NCBI GenBank assembly: GCA_964420325.1 | Contig: CAYQSU010000003.1 | Coordinates: forward strand, 25,549-89,548 | DNA: 64,000 nt | Source: CAYQSU01 sp964420325 | GTDB lineage: Bacteria > Pseudomonadota > Alphaproteobacteria > Rhodospirillales > Defluviicoccaceae | Reading direction: 5' to 3' | Shown here: positions 1 to 8,651 of the stretch, piece by piece | How positions within the stretch are numbered: position 1 is the stretch's first letter | Layout: the number at the start of each line of letters is the position of its first letter | Program-made: the position numbers and the translations under genes | The notes under the pieces: generated by a model | What the model was told of the DNA's origin: nothing | Seen by the model: only the letters and a program-made list of their open reading frames with translations | The model's database searches: none

Positions 1-516
1 GAGGAGAAGCGCGCTCGGCTCCGTCGCCAGCAGCATGGCGATCTCCAGCTGACGCTGCTCGCCGTGGCTGAGCGCGGCGGCGACGGTGTCGCCGCGGGCC
101 GCGAGGCCGGTGAGCGTCAGCGCGCGGTCGACCCGGATCGCCACCTCGCGGTAGCTTCTGGCCGGCCGGAAGAAGCGCATGCACGATTTCATGCGAGACT
201 GCGCCGCGAGCCAGACGTTGCGCTGGCACGTGAACGGCGGAAAGATGTTGGTGATCTGGTAGCTGCGGCCGATGCCTGCCTGTGAGACACGGTGCGGCGG
301 CCAGCCGGTGATGTCCCGCCCGCGGTAGAGGATCTGGCCCTTGCTCGGCACCAGGTCGCCGGACAGCAGGTTGATCAGCGTCGTCTTGCCGGCGCCGTTC
401 GGACCGATGATGGCGTTCACCCGGCCGGGCGCGAAGCCGATCGAGACGTCCTTGACCGCGAACAGGCCGCCGAAGCTCTTCGAGACCGACCGCGTCTCCA
501 GAAGCGTTGGGCTCAT
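1..516 (-). CDS. ABC transporter ATP-binding protein, LivG family (3' part cut by window edge)
   Basis: ATPase subunit of a branched-chain amino acid/aromatic acid type (HAAT) importer that powers uptake across the inner membrane. About 172 residues are visible. The Walker A motif GPNGAGKTT lies near residue 40 and the signature LSHGEQRQLEIAM near residue 145; the Walker B aspartate falls beyond position 1. The ATG at 516 overlaps the stop of the permease gene (ATGA at 513-516), so it is the fourth gene of a livK-livH-livM-livG unit read leftward from 3704; a livF is expected outside the window. The substrate is not visible in the protein. Its place in an aromatic-degradation island suggests an aromatic acid. 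The family call is firm, the substrate is inference. Confidence 0.9.
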   Translation of the reverse strand, partial: MSPTLLETRSVSKSFGGLFAVKDVSIGFAPGRVNAIIGPNGAGKTTLINLLSGDLVPSKGQILYRGRDITGWPPHRVSQAGIGRSYQITNIFPPFTCQRNVWLAAQSRMKSCMRFFRPARSYREVAIRVDRALTLTGLAARGDTVAAALSHGEQRQLEIAMLLATEPSALLL

Positions 517-1514
517 GGCCGCGGCTTCTCCGACCTGGACCGGCCGCCGCCGATGGCCAGCAACAGGCCGGCCAGCCCGTTCCTGAGCAGGAGGACGACG
601 GCGATCACGAACAGGCCCATGAGAATCTGCCAATGCTCGGACAGGTATCCCGTGATGGCGCGGTCGCGGACGATCTCCTCGACGCCGATGAGCGCGATCG
701 CGCCGAGCAGCGAGCCGAACAGCGTCCCCATGCCGCCGAGGATGACCACGACGAGGCCGATCCCGGACTCGCGCCAGCCGAGGAGCTGCGGCGAGACGAA
801 GCCGTCGATGCAGGCGAAGATGAAGCCGGCGAGCCCGGCAATGATCGCCGAGACGACAAAGCTCGCCAGCTTGAAGCGGTAGGTGTTGTAGCCGAGCGCC
901 CACATCCGGTGCTCATTGATCTTGATGCCCTGGATCACCTCGCCGAACGGCGAGCGCAGAATGACGACCAGAAGCCCGTAGCAGCCGACCAGACAGAACA
1001 GTGCGAAGTAGTAGAGGCTCTCACGGTTCTCGAAGTCGACGATGGTGGCCCCGCCCAAGGTCAGCGCCGGCTTGAACCAGATGTAGGCGCCGTCCGAGCC
1101 GCCGGCGATCGGCGAATCGTGGAAGAAAAAGAACAGCATCTGGGCGAAGGCGAGGGTCACCATGATGAAGTAGATGCCGCTGGTCCGCACGACCAGGGCG
1201 CCGATGAGGGTCGCTGCGAGCGCCGTCATGCCGAGGCAGAGGGCGAGCGCCGTCGCCAGGTCTGCGGCTTCGCTGACCGGCGAGGAGAGCTGCAGCACAT
1301 AGGCGGAGAGCCCGAAGAAGGCGGCATGCCCCAGGCTGACGAGCCCGGTGTAGCCGAGCAGGAGGTCGAGGCTCATGGCGAACAGGGCGAAGACGATGAT
1401 CCGCGTCGCCAGCTTGAGGGCGTAGACGTCGCCGGCCAGCGGCACCGCCGCCAGTGCTAGAACCACACCGACCATGACCACAGCGACCAGCCGATCGGGG
1501 ACGATGACCGTCAT
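513..1514 (-). CDS. ABC transporter permease, LivM family
   Basis: Inner-membrane permease of the first HAAT-type importer, 333 residues, beginning MTVIVPDRL. It is hydrophobic throughout, with the family landmark LLGYTGLVSLGHAAFFGLSAY near residue 50 and the conserved GGMGTLFGSLLGA loop in the C-terminal third that contacts the ATPase. A much longer frame is open upstream, but the ATG at 1514 overlaps the stop of the preceding livH gene by four bases and fits the family length, so I take it as the start. It acts with the upstream LivH partner and the LivG-type ATPase. The ligand is not determinable from sequence. Confidence 0.9.
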   Translation of the reverse strand: MTVIVPDRLVAVVMVGVVLALAAVPLAGDVYALKLATRIIVFALFAMSLDLLLGYTGLVSLGHAAFFGLSAYVLQLSSPVSEAADLATALALCLGMTALAATLIGALVVRTSGIYFIMVTLAFAQMLFFFFHDSPIAGGSDGAYIWFKPALTLGGATIVDFENRESLYYFALFCLVGCYGLLVVILRSPFGEVIQGIKINEHRMWALGYNTYRFKLASFVVSAIIAGLAGFIFACIDGFVSPQLLGWRESGIGLVVVILGGMGTLFGSLLGAIALIGVEEIVRDRAITGYLSEHWQILMGLFVIAVVLLLRNGLAGLLLAIGGGRSRSEKPRP

Positions 1515-2392
1515 CCGCGGGTCCGACCGAACAGGCCGGCCGGCCGCCACAACAGCACGGCCGCCATCGCCGCGTAGACCGCCGCCGATGCGAACCCCGG
1601 AAACCCGCGCAGGTACACTTGGCCGTAGACGTCGGCAAGGCCGATCAAGAGCGCGCCGACGAAGGCGCCCTTGATCGAGCCGATGCCGCCGATGACGACG
1701 ACGACGAAGGAGATGATCAGCACATGCTCGCCGATGCCCGGATAGACGGATCGGTCTGGCGCGGCGACGATGCCGGCGAGCGCGGTGAGCGTGACGCCGA
1801 TCGCGAACACCGTGGTGAACAGGAGCCCGGTGTTGATGCCGAGGCTGCGCACCATCTCCGGGTTCGATGCGGCGGCGCGGATGCGCATGCCGAGCCGGGT
1901 GCGATGGATGACGAGCCAGAGCACCCCGGCCAGGGCCAGGCACAGGGCCGACAGGAAAAGGCGGTAGGCGGGATAGCTGAGGGTCTCCGTTACGGGCACC
2001 GAGACGTTGAGGAACGCCGGCTTCGCCACGCTGTGCGGATCGTTGCCCCAGAGGATCGACTGCCCCTCGTTGAAGATGAGGATGAGGCCGAAGGTGAGGA
2101 GCACCTGCTGCAGGTGATCGCGATGGTAGAGGTGGACGATGAACAGCCGCTCGATGACGACGCCCAGCGCCGCCGCCAGCGGCACGCCGAGAAGGATCGC
2201 TCCGAAGATGCTGCCGGTCCACTGCGTCAGCGAAAGGGCGAGATAGGCTCCGATCATGTAGAACGAGCCGTGGGCGAGATTGATTACGCCCATGATGCCG
2301 AAGATGATCGTGAGCCCGCTGGCGATCAGGAACAGCAGAAGCCCGTACTGTATGCCGTTCACCGTCTGCAGCAGAAAGAGGGTGAGGTCCAT
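1511..2392 (-). CDS. ABC transporter permease, LivH family
   Basis: 293-residue inner-membrane permease paired with the LivM-type subunit downstream. The N-terminus carries the family signature of a long hydrophobic helix followed by GIMGVINLAHGSFYMIGAY around residues 32-50, and the end has the conserved RPAGLFGR motif. Its TGA overlaps the next ATG (ATGA). A gap of 118 bases separates it from the substrate-binding protein gene upstream, an arrangement common in HAAT operons where the binding protein is made in excess. No regulatory signal is evident within that gap. Confidence 0.92.
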   Translation of the reverse strand: MDLTLFLLQTVNGIQYGLLLFLIASGLTIIFGIMGVINLAHGSFYMIGAYLALSLTQWTGSIFGAILLGVPLAAALGVVIERLFIVHLYHRDHLQQVLLTFGLILIFNEGQSILWGNDPHSVAKPAFLNVSVPVTETLSYPAYRLFLSALCLALAGVLWLVIHRTRLGMRIRAAASNPEMVRSLGINTGLLFTTVFAIGVTLTALAGIVAAPDRSVYPGIGEHVLIISFVVVVIGGIGSIKGAFVGALLIGLADVYGQVYLRGFPGFASAAVYAAMAAVLLWRPAGLFGRTRG

Positions 2393-2510
2393 TCCCGCGG
2401 GTTCCGGGCTCGACTTCGGGCCGCATGCGCAGAATCAAGGCTTGGCGGGGCGCCGCCGGCCGCGGACGGCCGAGGGCGCCCCGGTGAGCGGGCGATGCGG
2501 CCGTCGGTGC

Positions 2511-3704
2511 CTAGGCCATCTTGCAGCCCTTGGCCGGATCGGAGAGCGCCTCGTGGGCGACCCTGACCACCTCGTTGAGGCCGTTTCTCACCCGGCGCAG
2601 ATAGATGTTCTGCACCGGGTTGTGCGCATTCGACAGCTTGAAGGGGCCGCGCGGCGACTCCCATTCGGCCGCCTCCATCGCCTTGATCATCTCGTCCTTG
2701 GCGCCGGTGTCGCCCTTGACGGCCTCCATGCCGAGCCGGATCAGTTCGGCGGCGTCGTAGCCCTGGACGGCGTACACGTCGGCCTCGTGGCCGAACCGCT
2801 GCTGGTAGGCGGCGCGGAACGCCTTGTTGACGGGCGTGTCGAGCGCGTCCGCGTAGTGCAGCGTGGTGCGGAGGCCCTCCGCGGCCTCGCCCTGGGCCTG
2901 GGTCACGCCCTCGGTGAGGAAGCCCGCGCCGACCAGTTCGATGCCCTTGAGCCCGGCCGCGTGCCAATCCTTGACGAACTTCACGGCCCCGCCGCCGGCG
3001 AAGAAGGTATAGACGGCGTCCGGCTTGAGGGCGGCGATCTCGGTCAGCGCGGCCTGGAACTCCACCTCCGGGAACGGCACGCCGATCTCCTTGACGATGG
3101 TGCCGCCGCCGGGGACGAAGCCGTCCTTGAAGCCCTCCTTCGACTCCTGGCCGGCACCGTAGTTCCAGAAGCACAGCACCACGTTCTTCTTGCCTTCCTC
3201 CAGCATCACCTTGCCCATCGGGAAGCCCGGCTGCCAGTTGGTGAAGGAGGTGCGGAACAGGTTGGGAGCGCACAAGGGGCCGGTGAGCTGATCGGCGCCG
3301 GCGTTGGGGACGATGGTCATCGTGCCCTCCTCGCGGGCGATCTTGGCCATCGCCATGGCGACCCCGGAATGCACCGGGCCGACGAGGAAATCGACCTTCT
3401 CCTGGTGGACGAGCTTGCTGGTCAGCTCGGCGGCCTTTGGCGGCGCGGCCTCGCTGTCGACCTTGATGATCTGGACCTCGCGTCCGCCGAGGAGGCCTCC
3501 CGTTTCCGCGAACCTCAGCTCCATGGCGTTGGTGATGGCATCGCCCAGGCGAGCGTAGGTGCCGCTGTAGGGCAGCAGGATGCCGATGCGGACCTTGGCC
3601 TGCTGGCCGATCGCGAAGCGTGTCGGAACGATCGCGGCGAGCGTTCCGGCGGCGGCAAGGCGCAGCGTGTCGCGGCGCGACACGTGATGGATTGATTTTC
3701 TCAT
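2511..3704 (-). CDS. ABC transporter substrate-binding protein, LivK/periplasmic binding type I, Tat-like signal
   Basis: Periplasmic ligand-binding protein of 397 residues. The N-terminus SRRDTLRLAAAGTLAAI has a twin-arginine pair before a hydrophobic stretch, suggesting Tat export. The mature part starts near QAKVRIGILLPYSGTYARLG, the usual strand-1 and ligand loop of Peripla_BP_6 proteins (ABC-type amide/branched-chain/aromatic ligands). The first gene of the leftward importer operon, it is divergent from the beta-oxidation operon at 4149 across a 444-base gap that holds three operator-like repeats. Benzoate, phenylacetate or an aryl-2-oxoacid are plausible ligands by context only. Confidence 0.9.
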   Translation of the reverse strand: MRKSIHHVSRRDTLRLAAAGTLAAIVPTRFAIGQQAKVRIGILLPYSGTYARLGDAITNAMELRFAETGGLLGGREVQIIKVDSEAAPPKAAELTSKLVHQEKVDFLVGPVHSGVAMAMAKIAREEGTMTIVPNAGADQLTGPLCAPNLFRTSFTNWQPGFPMGKVMLEEGKKNVVLCFWNYGAGQESKEGFKDGFVPGGGTIVKEIGVPFPEVEFQAALTEIAALKPDAVYTFFAGGGAVKFVKDWHAAGLKGIELVGAGFLTEGVTQAQGEAAEGLRTTLHYADALDTPVNKAFRAAYQQRFGHEADVYAVQGYDAAELIRLGMEAVKGDTGAKDEMIKAMEAAEWESPRGPFKLSNAHNPVQNIYLRRVRNGLNEVVRVAHEALSDPAKGCKMA

Positions 3705-3924
3705 GGCGTTTCCCCCAGACGAGTGAGTCTGATGATCGGACGATGGCTTCGTTGCACCTCAGCGGCTCGGCTGCCGTTCTTCGACACCGGCCTCTCCTGC
3801 TTGCGACCGCCGCCCACGGCTCGAGCGGCGACCCTGTTGTTCGACGACGTGAAGCACCGTTCGTTGCGCCGTTACGCTACCATCGACGCCCTTCGAGTGG
3901 CAACTGCCAACTGCGTCCCGATCA

Positions 3925-3948
3925 TGCATTATTGTGCATGATCGTGCA
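3925..3948. promoter_or_regulatory. Tandem operator-like array, TGCA-N6-TGCA-N6-TGCA
   Basis: TGCA occurs at 3925, 3935 and 3945 with exactly six bases between copies, so two overlapping 14-base sites are offset by 10 bp, one helical turn. TGCA-N6-TGCA is, from memory, the element recognised by BzdR in Azoarcus anaerobic benzoate operons. Related sites occur upstream of the other operons of this island. The binding protein is unknown, because no BzdR/BoxR-type gene is in the window. Confidence 0.6.
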
Positions 3949-4068
3949 TTAGACCGAGGCGCCGCTACTCCGCGCTGCCGGCGCGGACCCCAACGGTCCG
4001 CGCGCGATAGCCACAGAGCCCGACGACCGCCGAAGGCACGCGAGATTGCTCTTGCGGCGAGGCATGTG

Positions 4069-4082
4069 TGCATTATGATGCA
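4069..4082. promoter_or_regulatory. Operator-like site TGCA-TTATGA-TGCA
   Basis: Perfect TGCA half sites separated by six bases, 67 bases before the chosen start of the thioesterase gene. It shares the TGCATTAT left half with the sites at 3925 and 13556. A GTG at 4068 could also open the downstream frame, but that start would lie inside this site, so I prefer the ATG at 4149. Confidence 0.55.
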
Positions 4083-4148
4083 TTGGTAACGGCGGAAGGG
4101 GACCACGACCGGGCTCCGCTTCCGATCCATCGGCGGGTGGCATGCGGC

Positions 4149-4604
4149 ATGGGCGAGGCAGGCGGCAAGTCCGACAACTGGATCGACAGCTTTCTGGGTG
4201 CCGTGCTCGCCTCCGAGTACGACCCGGAGGCGACCATGAACTCCCGCCTCTACATCGAGCGGTTCGATCAGGCGACCTGGTTCCTGATGCACGCCATCGG
4301 CGTCACCCCCCGCACCATCAAGACCGCCGGCCGGCGCGTCGCCGTGGTCCGGCAGAACTTCCAGTACGTGCGGGAGCTACGCGGCGGCGAACTCGTCCGC
4401 ATCCGCAGCGGCTTTATCGCCGTCGGCAAGAAGCACCTGCGATTCCTGCATCGGATGTTCGACGAAGAGAACGGCGCGCTCGTCGCCACCGGCGACGTCA
4501 CGGCGGTGCAGGCCAGCCTCGAGACGGGCAGGACGGTGCCGCTGCCGGAGGAGCAGGTCCGGCGGGCCAAGGCGTTGACGATCACCGACGCGACGATCGA
4601 GTGA
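4149..4604 (+). CDS. Acyl-CoA thioesterase, hotdog fold (4HBT-like)
   Basis: 151-residue protein of the 4-hydroxybenzoyl-CoA thioesterase superfamily. It has the typical opening MNSRLYIERFDQATWFLM helix after about 27 residues, followed by beta strands VAVVRQNFQYVREL and LVRIRSGFIAVG. It probably hydrolyses a dead-end or overflow acyl-CoA of the aromatic pathway, releasing CoA in the cytoplasm; the substrate cannot be read from sequence. The frame can extend upstream to a GTG inside the operator at 4068. The ATG at 4149 gives the normal family length. First gene of the operon with the dehydrogenase, thiolase and acyl-CoA dehydrogenase downstream. Confidence 0.8.
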   Translation: MGEAGGKSDNWIDSFLGAVLASEYDPEATMNSRLYIERFDQATWFLMHAIGVTPRTIKTAGRRVAVVRQNFQYVRELRGGELVRIRSGFIAVGKKHLRFLHRMFDEENGALVATGDVTAVQASLETGRTVPLPEEQVRRAKALTITDATIE

Positions 4605-4654
4605 GCCATGCGGCCGTCTGACCGGGCCGACGCGGCGCGCCTTGGCACCGACCC

Positions 4655-6184
4655 ATGATCCTTGATCCCGCCCGTCCCGATCTGTGCCTCGGCGTCGTCG
4701 GCGCCGGGACGATGGGGCGCGGCATCGTCCAGATCGCGGCGATGGCCGGCATCGAGGTGGTGCTCGACGATGCGCGCGAGGGCGCCGTCGCCGACGCCAT
4801 CGGCTTCGTTGTGGCGGTTCTCGACCGCGCGGTGGAAAAGGGCCGGCTCGACGCCAGCCATGCCGCGGCCGCCAAGGCCCGCGTCCGGGCCGCGGGCGTG
4901 GAGCCCGGATCGTTCTCCCGCTGCCACGTCGTCGTCGAAGCGATCTCCGAGGATCTGGAGGCCAAGCGCCGCTTGTTCGCCGTCCTTGAGCCCGACGTGG
5001 CGGCCGATTGCATCCTCGCCACCAACACCTCGTCCCTGTCGGTGACCGCGATCGCGGCGGCGTGCCGCTCTCCGGGGCGTGTCGCGGGTTTCCACTTCTT
5101 CAATCCGGTGCCGTTGATGCGGGTGGTAGAGGTCGTCGGCGGGCTGCGCACCGAGGACTGGGTGGTGCAGGCGTTGTCGGCCCTGGCGCGCCGCCTTGGC
5201 CACCAGCCGATCTGCGCCGCCGATACGCCCGGCTTTCTCATCAATCACGCCGGACGCGGCTACGGGACCGAGGCGCTGCGGATCGTCGGCGAGGGCATCG
5301 CCGGGTTCGTCGACGTCGACCGTGTGCTCCGCGACGCCGCCGGCTTCCGCATGGGTCCGTTCGAGCTGATGGATCTGACCGGGCTCGACATCTCGCACGC
5401 GGTGATGGAAGGGGTCTACGAGCAGTTCTATCACGAGCCTCGTTTCCGCCCCTCGGTCATCGCGCGCCAGCGTGTCGACGCCGGGCTGTTCGGGCGCAAG
5501 AGCGGTCGCGGCTTCTACGCCTATCCCGAGGCCGCTGCCGCGGCCCCGCACGTCCAGGCGCCTTCGCCAGAGCCCCTGCCCCCTGCATGGATCAGCGCGG
5601 CCGATCCTGAGGCCCGCTCGACGCTCGCCGATACCCTTCGCCGCTCCGGGGTCGACGTCGTCGACGGCTACCGGCCGCCCGCCGGCGCGATCTGCTACGT
5701 CACGCCGCTCGGCGCCGACGCGACGACCACGGCGCTTGCCGAAGGACTCGACCCGGCCTCGACGGTGGCCGTCGACACGCTGTTCGGCCTCGATCGCCGT
5801 CGCACGCTGATGGCGACGCCGGTCACGGCAGCGGACGCGCGCGACGCCGCCCGCGCCCAGCTCGGCCAGGACGGAACGCCGGTGACGGTCATCAGGGACA
5901 GCCCCGGCTTCATCACCCAGCGCGTCGCGGCGATGATCGTCAACATCGCCTCCGACATCTGCCAGCAACGCATCGCGGCGCCCGCGGACGTCGATCTCGC
6001 GGTCACCCTCGGCCTCGGTTATCCCAAGGGGCCGCTGGCGCTCGGCGACCACCTCGGTCCCGCCCGGGTGCTTGCCGTGCTGGAGGCGATGCACGATTTC
6101 TATGGCGATCCCCGCTATCGTCCGAGCCCGTGGCTGAAGCGGAGAGCCCGCCTCGGCGTCTCGCTGGCGACGCCCGAGGACTGA
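4655..6184 (+). CDS. 3-hydroxyacyl-CoA dehydrogenase, PaaH/PaaC type (probable 3-hydroxypimelyl-CoA dehydrogenase)
   Basis: 509 residues. An N-terminal NAD-binding Rossmann domain has GVVGAGTMGRGI at about residues 13-24. The catalytic domain has the family HFFNPVPLMRVVEVV stretch near 150-165, and a duplicated C-terminal helical domain (second copy near 410-500) is seen in the long PaaH-type enzymes. It oxidises a 3-hydroxyacyl-CoA to the 3-oxoacyl-CoA with NAD. With the thiolase and glutaryl-CoA dehydrogenase that follow, the natural substrate here would be 3-hydroxypimelyl-CoA, the product of Oah encoded at 29333. That assignment is inference; the family is secure. Start ATG 4655 has no strong ribosome binding site. 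Confidence 0.88.
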   Translation: MILDPARPDLCLGVVGAGTMGRGIVQIAAMAGIEVVLDDAREGAVADAIGFVVAVLDRAVEKGRLDASHAAAAKARVRAAGVEPGSFSRCHVVVEAISEDLEAKRRLFAVLEPDVAADCILATNTSSLSVTAIAAACRSPGRVAGFHFFNPVPLMRVVEVVGGLRTEDWVVQALSALARRLGHQPICAADTPGFLINHAGRGYGTEALRIVGEGIAGFVDVDRVLRDAAGFRMGPFELMDLTGLDISHAVMEGVYEQFYHEPRFRPSVIARQRVDAGLFGRKSGRGFYAYPEAAAAAPHVQAPSPEPLPPAWISAADPEARSTLADTLRRSGVDVVDGYRPPAGAICYVTPLGADATTTALAEGLDPASTVAVDTLFGLDRRRTLMATPVTAADARDAARAQLGQDGTPVTVIRDSPGFITQRVAAMIVNIASDICQQRIAAPADVDLAVTLGLGYPKGPLALGDHLGPARVLAVLEAMHDFYGDPRYRPSPWLKRRARLGVSLATPED

Positions 6185-6202
6185 CCAAGGGAGGCGCTTC
6201 CG

Positions 6203-7405
6203 ATGCTCGATGCCTGTATTTACGACGGCGTGCGCACGCCCTTCGGCCGCCATGCGGGCGCCTTGTCGTCGGTGCGCCCCGACGACCTGGTCGCCGAGAC
6301 CATCCGCGCCGTCGTCGCCCGCACCGGCTTCCGGCCGGAGGACATCGAGGACGTCATCCTCGGCTGCTCGTGCCAGGCCGGCGAGGACTCCCGCAACATC
6401 GCCCGCCACGCCGGTCTCCTGGCGGGCCTCCCGGTCGCCGCCGGCGGCCAGACCGTCAACCGGCTCTGCGGCAGCGGCATGGCGGCAGTCCTCGACGCCG
6501 CCCGCGCCGTCTCCTGCGGTGAGGGCGAGCTGATGGTGGCCGGCGGCGTGGAGAGCATGTCGCGGGCGCCCTTCGTGCTGGGCAAGGCCGAGACGCCGTT
6601 CAGCCGCACGGCCGAGATCTTCGACAGCAGCATCGGCGTGCGCTTTCCCAATCCCCGGCTGCACCAGCTGTTCGGCGCCGACACCATGCCCGAGACCGCC
6701 GACACCGTCGCCCGTGACCTGGGCATCGGCCGCGAGGACAGCGACCGCTTCGCCGAGGCGTCGCAGCGCCGATATCAGGCCGCCAAGGGCGGCGGCTTCT
6801 ACGACGACGAGCTGATCGCGATCGACCTGCCGGCGAGGGGCAAGCGAGCGACGGTGCGGGTGACGGAGGACGAGCATCCCCGGCCGGAGACGCGCCTCGA
6901 GAAGCTCCTGGCGCTCAAGCCGCTGTTCGCGGGCGGCGTGGTCACCGCCGGCAACGCGTCCGGAATCAACGACGGCGCCGTCGCGCTCGTCATCGGCAGT
7001 GCGGCGATCGGTGAGCGCCGGGGGATCAGGCCGCGCGGACGCCTCGTCGCCGGGGCCGTCGCCGGCGTGCCGCCAAGGGTCATGGGCCTCGGACCGGTGC
7101 CGGCCTCCCGGAAGGCGCTCGAGCGTGCCTCCCTTTCGCTCGGCGACCTGGACGTGATCGAGATCAACGAGGCGTTCGCTCCGCAGGTCCTGGGGTGCCT
7201 CAAGGAGATGCGGCTCACGCCCGAGGACGAGCGCGTCAATCCGAACGGCGGGGCGATCGCGATCGGCCATCCGCTGGGGGCGTCGGGCGCCCGGCTTGCG
7301 CTGACCGCGTTGCGGCAGCTCGAGCGGACGGGCGGCCGCTACGCCCTTGCAACCATGTGTATCGGCGTCGGACAGGGCATCGCCCTGATCATCGAACGCC
7401 TGTAG
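6203..7405 (+). CDS. Acetyl-CoA acyltransferase (thiolase II; probable 3-oxopimelyl-CoA thiolase)
   Basis: 400-residue thiolase. The acyl-accepting cysteine is C89 in NRLCGSGM, the histidine H356 in GHPLGASGAR, and the second cysteine C386 in CIGVGQG, so the active site is intact. It cleaves a 3-oxoacyl-CoA with CoA, releasing acetyl-CoA. Between a 3-hydroxyacyl-CoA dehydrogenase and a glutaryl-CoA dehydrogenase the expected reaction is 3-oxopimelyl-CoA to glutaryl-CoA plus acetyl-CoA. A good ribosome binding site, AAGGGAGG, lies 19 bases after the preceding gene. The sequence resembles PcaF/PaaJ-type degradative thiolases, so a 3-oxoadipyl-CoA role cannot be excluded. Confidence 0.9.
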   Translation: MLDACIYDGVRTPFGRHAGALSSVRPDDLVAETIRAVVARTGFRPEDIEDVILGCSCQAGEDSRNIARHAGLLAGLPVAAGGQTVNRLCGSGMAAVLDAARAVSCGEGELMVAGGVESMSRAPFVLGKAETPFSRTAEIFDSSIGVRFPNPRLHQLFGADTMPETADTVARDLGIGREDSDRFAEASQRRYQAAKGGGFYDDELIAIDLPARGKRATVRVTEDEHPRPETRLEKLLALKPLFAGGVVTAGNASGINDGAVALVIGSAAIGERRGIRPRGRLVAGAVAGVPPRVMGLGPVPASRKALERASLSLGDLDVIEINEAFAPQVLGCLKEMRLTPEDERVNPNGGAIAIGHPLGASGARLALTALRQLERTGGRYALATMCIGVGQGIALIIERL

Positions 7406-7444
7406 CGGCGGCGCGCGCCGCGGCGACGGAGGAGGGACAATGCG

Positions 7445-8629
7445 ATGACGACGGAGGTTTCGTTTTCCTGGGCCGACCCGTTCTTTTTCGAGGACCAGCT
7501 CGACGAGGACGAGCGCCTGGTCCGGGACTCGGCACGGCAGTATGCGCAGGACCACCTGATGCCGCGCATCCTGATGGCGAACCGGCACGAGCGGTTCGAT
7601 CCCGAGATCATGACCGAGATGGGCGAGCTTGGCCTTCTCGGCGCGACGATCCCGGAGGCATACGGTGGCGCCGGCGTTAACAACGTCTGTTACGGCCTGA
7701 TCGCCCGCGAGATCGAGCGTGTCGACTCGAGCTACCGCTCGGCGATGAGCGTGCAGTCGTCGCTGGTGATGTATCCGATCTATGCCTACGGCAGCGAAGA
7801 CCAGCGTCGCACCTATCTGCCGCCGCTGGCGCGAGCCGAACGGATCGGATGCTTCGGCCTCACCGAGCCCGATTTCGGCTCGGACCCCGGCGGCATGCGC
7901 TCGCGCGCCGAGACCGTCGCGGGTGGCTACCTGCTGACCGGCAACAAGATGTGGATCACGAACTCGCCGATCGCCGACATCATGGTGGTGTGGGCGAAGC
8001 TCGACGGTCGCATCCGCGGCTTCATTCTCGAGCGCGGCATGGAGGGGCTCGAGACGCCGAAGATCGAAGGCAAGTTCTCGCTTCGCGCCTCGCCGACGGG
8101 CGAGATCGTGATGGATCGGGTGTTCGTCCCGGAGGAGAACATGCTGCCCGGCGTCTCCGGCCTGCAGGGACCGTTCGGCTGTCTCAACAAGGCGCGCTAC
8201 GGGATCTCCTGGGGGGCTCTCGGGGCGGCCGAGTTCTGCTGGCATGCGGCGCGTCAGTACGCCCTCGACCGCAAGCAGTTCGGCAGGCCGCTTGCCGCCA
8301 ACCAGCTCGTTCAGAAGAAGCTCGCCGACATGCAGACCGAGATTGCCATCGCCCTCCAGGCCTGCCTCCGCGCCGGCCGACTCATGGACGAGAACCGCTG
8401 TGCGCCCGAGACGATTTCCCTCGTCAAGCGCAACTCATGCGGCAAGGCCCTGGAGATCGCCCGCGCGGCGCGGGACATCCACGGCGGCAACGGTATCGTC
8501 GACGAGTTCCACGTCATCCGTCACGTGATGAACCTGGAGACCGTCAACACCTACGAGGGCACCCACGACATCCATGCGCTCATTCTCGGCCGCGCGCAAA
8601 CCGGGCTGCAGGCGTTCACCGCGTCCTGA
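7445..8629 (+). CDS. gcdH: Glutaryl-CoA dehydrogenase
   Basis: 394-residue acyl-CoA dehydrogenase. GCFGLTEPDFGSDPGGM is the FAD/substrate loop and the catalytic glutamate is about residue 371 in NTYEGTHDIHAL. The opening residues and the SLRASPTGEIVMD segment resemble decarboxylating glutaryl-CoA dehydrogenases. The enzyme oxidises and decarboxylates glutaryl-CoA to crotonyl-CoA, passing electrons to ETF. It is the last gene of the plus-strand lower-pathway operon and converges with the transporter ATPase gene, with only 22 bases between the stops. An upstream ATG at 7440 is out of frame. A non-decarboxylating variant is possible but less likely. Confidence 0.88.
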   Translation: MTTEVSFSWADPFFFEDQLDEDERLVRDSARQYAQDHLMPRILMANRHERFDPEIMTEMGELGLLGATIPEAYGGAGVNNVCYGLIAREIERVDSSYRSAMSVQSSLVMYPIYAYGSEDQRRTYLPPLARAERIGCFGLTEPDFGSDPGGMRSRAETVAGGYLLTGNKMWITNSPIADIMVVWAKLDGRIRGFILERGMEGLETPKIEGKFSLRASPTGEIVMDRVFVPEENMLPGVSGLQGPFGCLNKARYGISWGALGAAEFCWHAARQYALDRKQFGRPLAANQLVQKKLADMQTEIAIALQACLRAGRLMDENRCAPETISLVKRNSCGKALEIARAARDIHGGNGIVDEFHVIRHVMNLETVNTYEGTHDIHALILGRAQTGLQAFTAS

Positions 8630-8651
8630 CGCGCCAGCTTTCGGGGCGGCA

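Larger units (their letters stand above)
3705..4148. promoter_or_regulatory. 444-base divergent promoter region
   Basis: No convincing gene is present between the divergent binding-protein gene and the thioesterase gene. The region is less GC-rich than its surroundings around 3920-3950 and 4065-4090, which is where the TGCA-N6-TGCA repeats lie. One cluster (3925-3948) is nearer the minus-strand gene and one site (4069-4082) nearer the plus-strand gene, as expected if each controls one promoter. I cannot place -35/-10 boxes with confidence. Confidence 0.6.

Noticed and set aside
4268..8245. Very long minus-strand open frame opposite the beta-oxidation operon
   Set aside because: Its composition is Arg/His/Ala/Asp-rich with no domain; it is the antisense shadow of high-GC genes with strong third-position bias.
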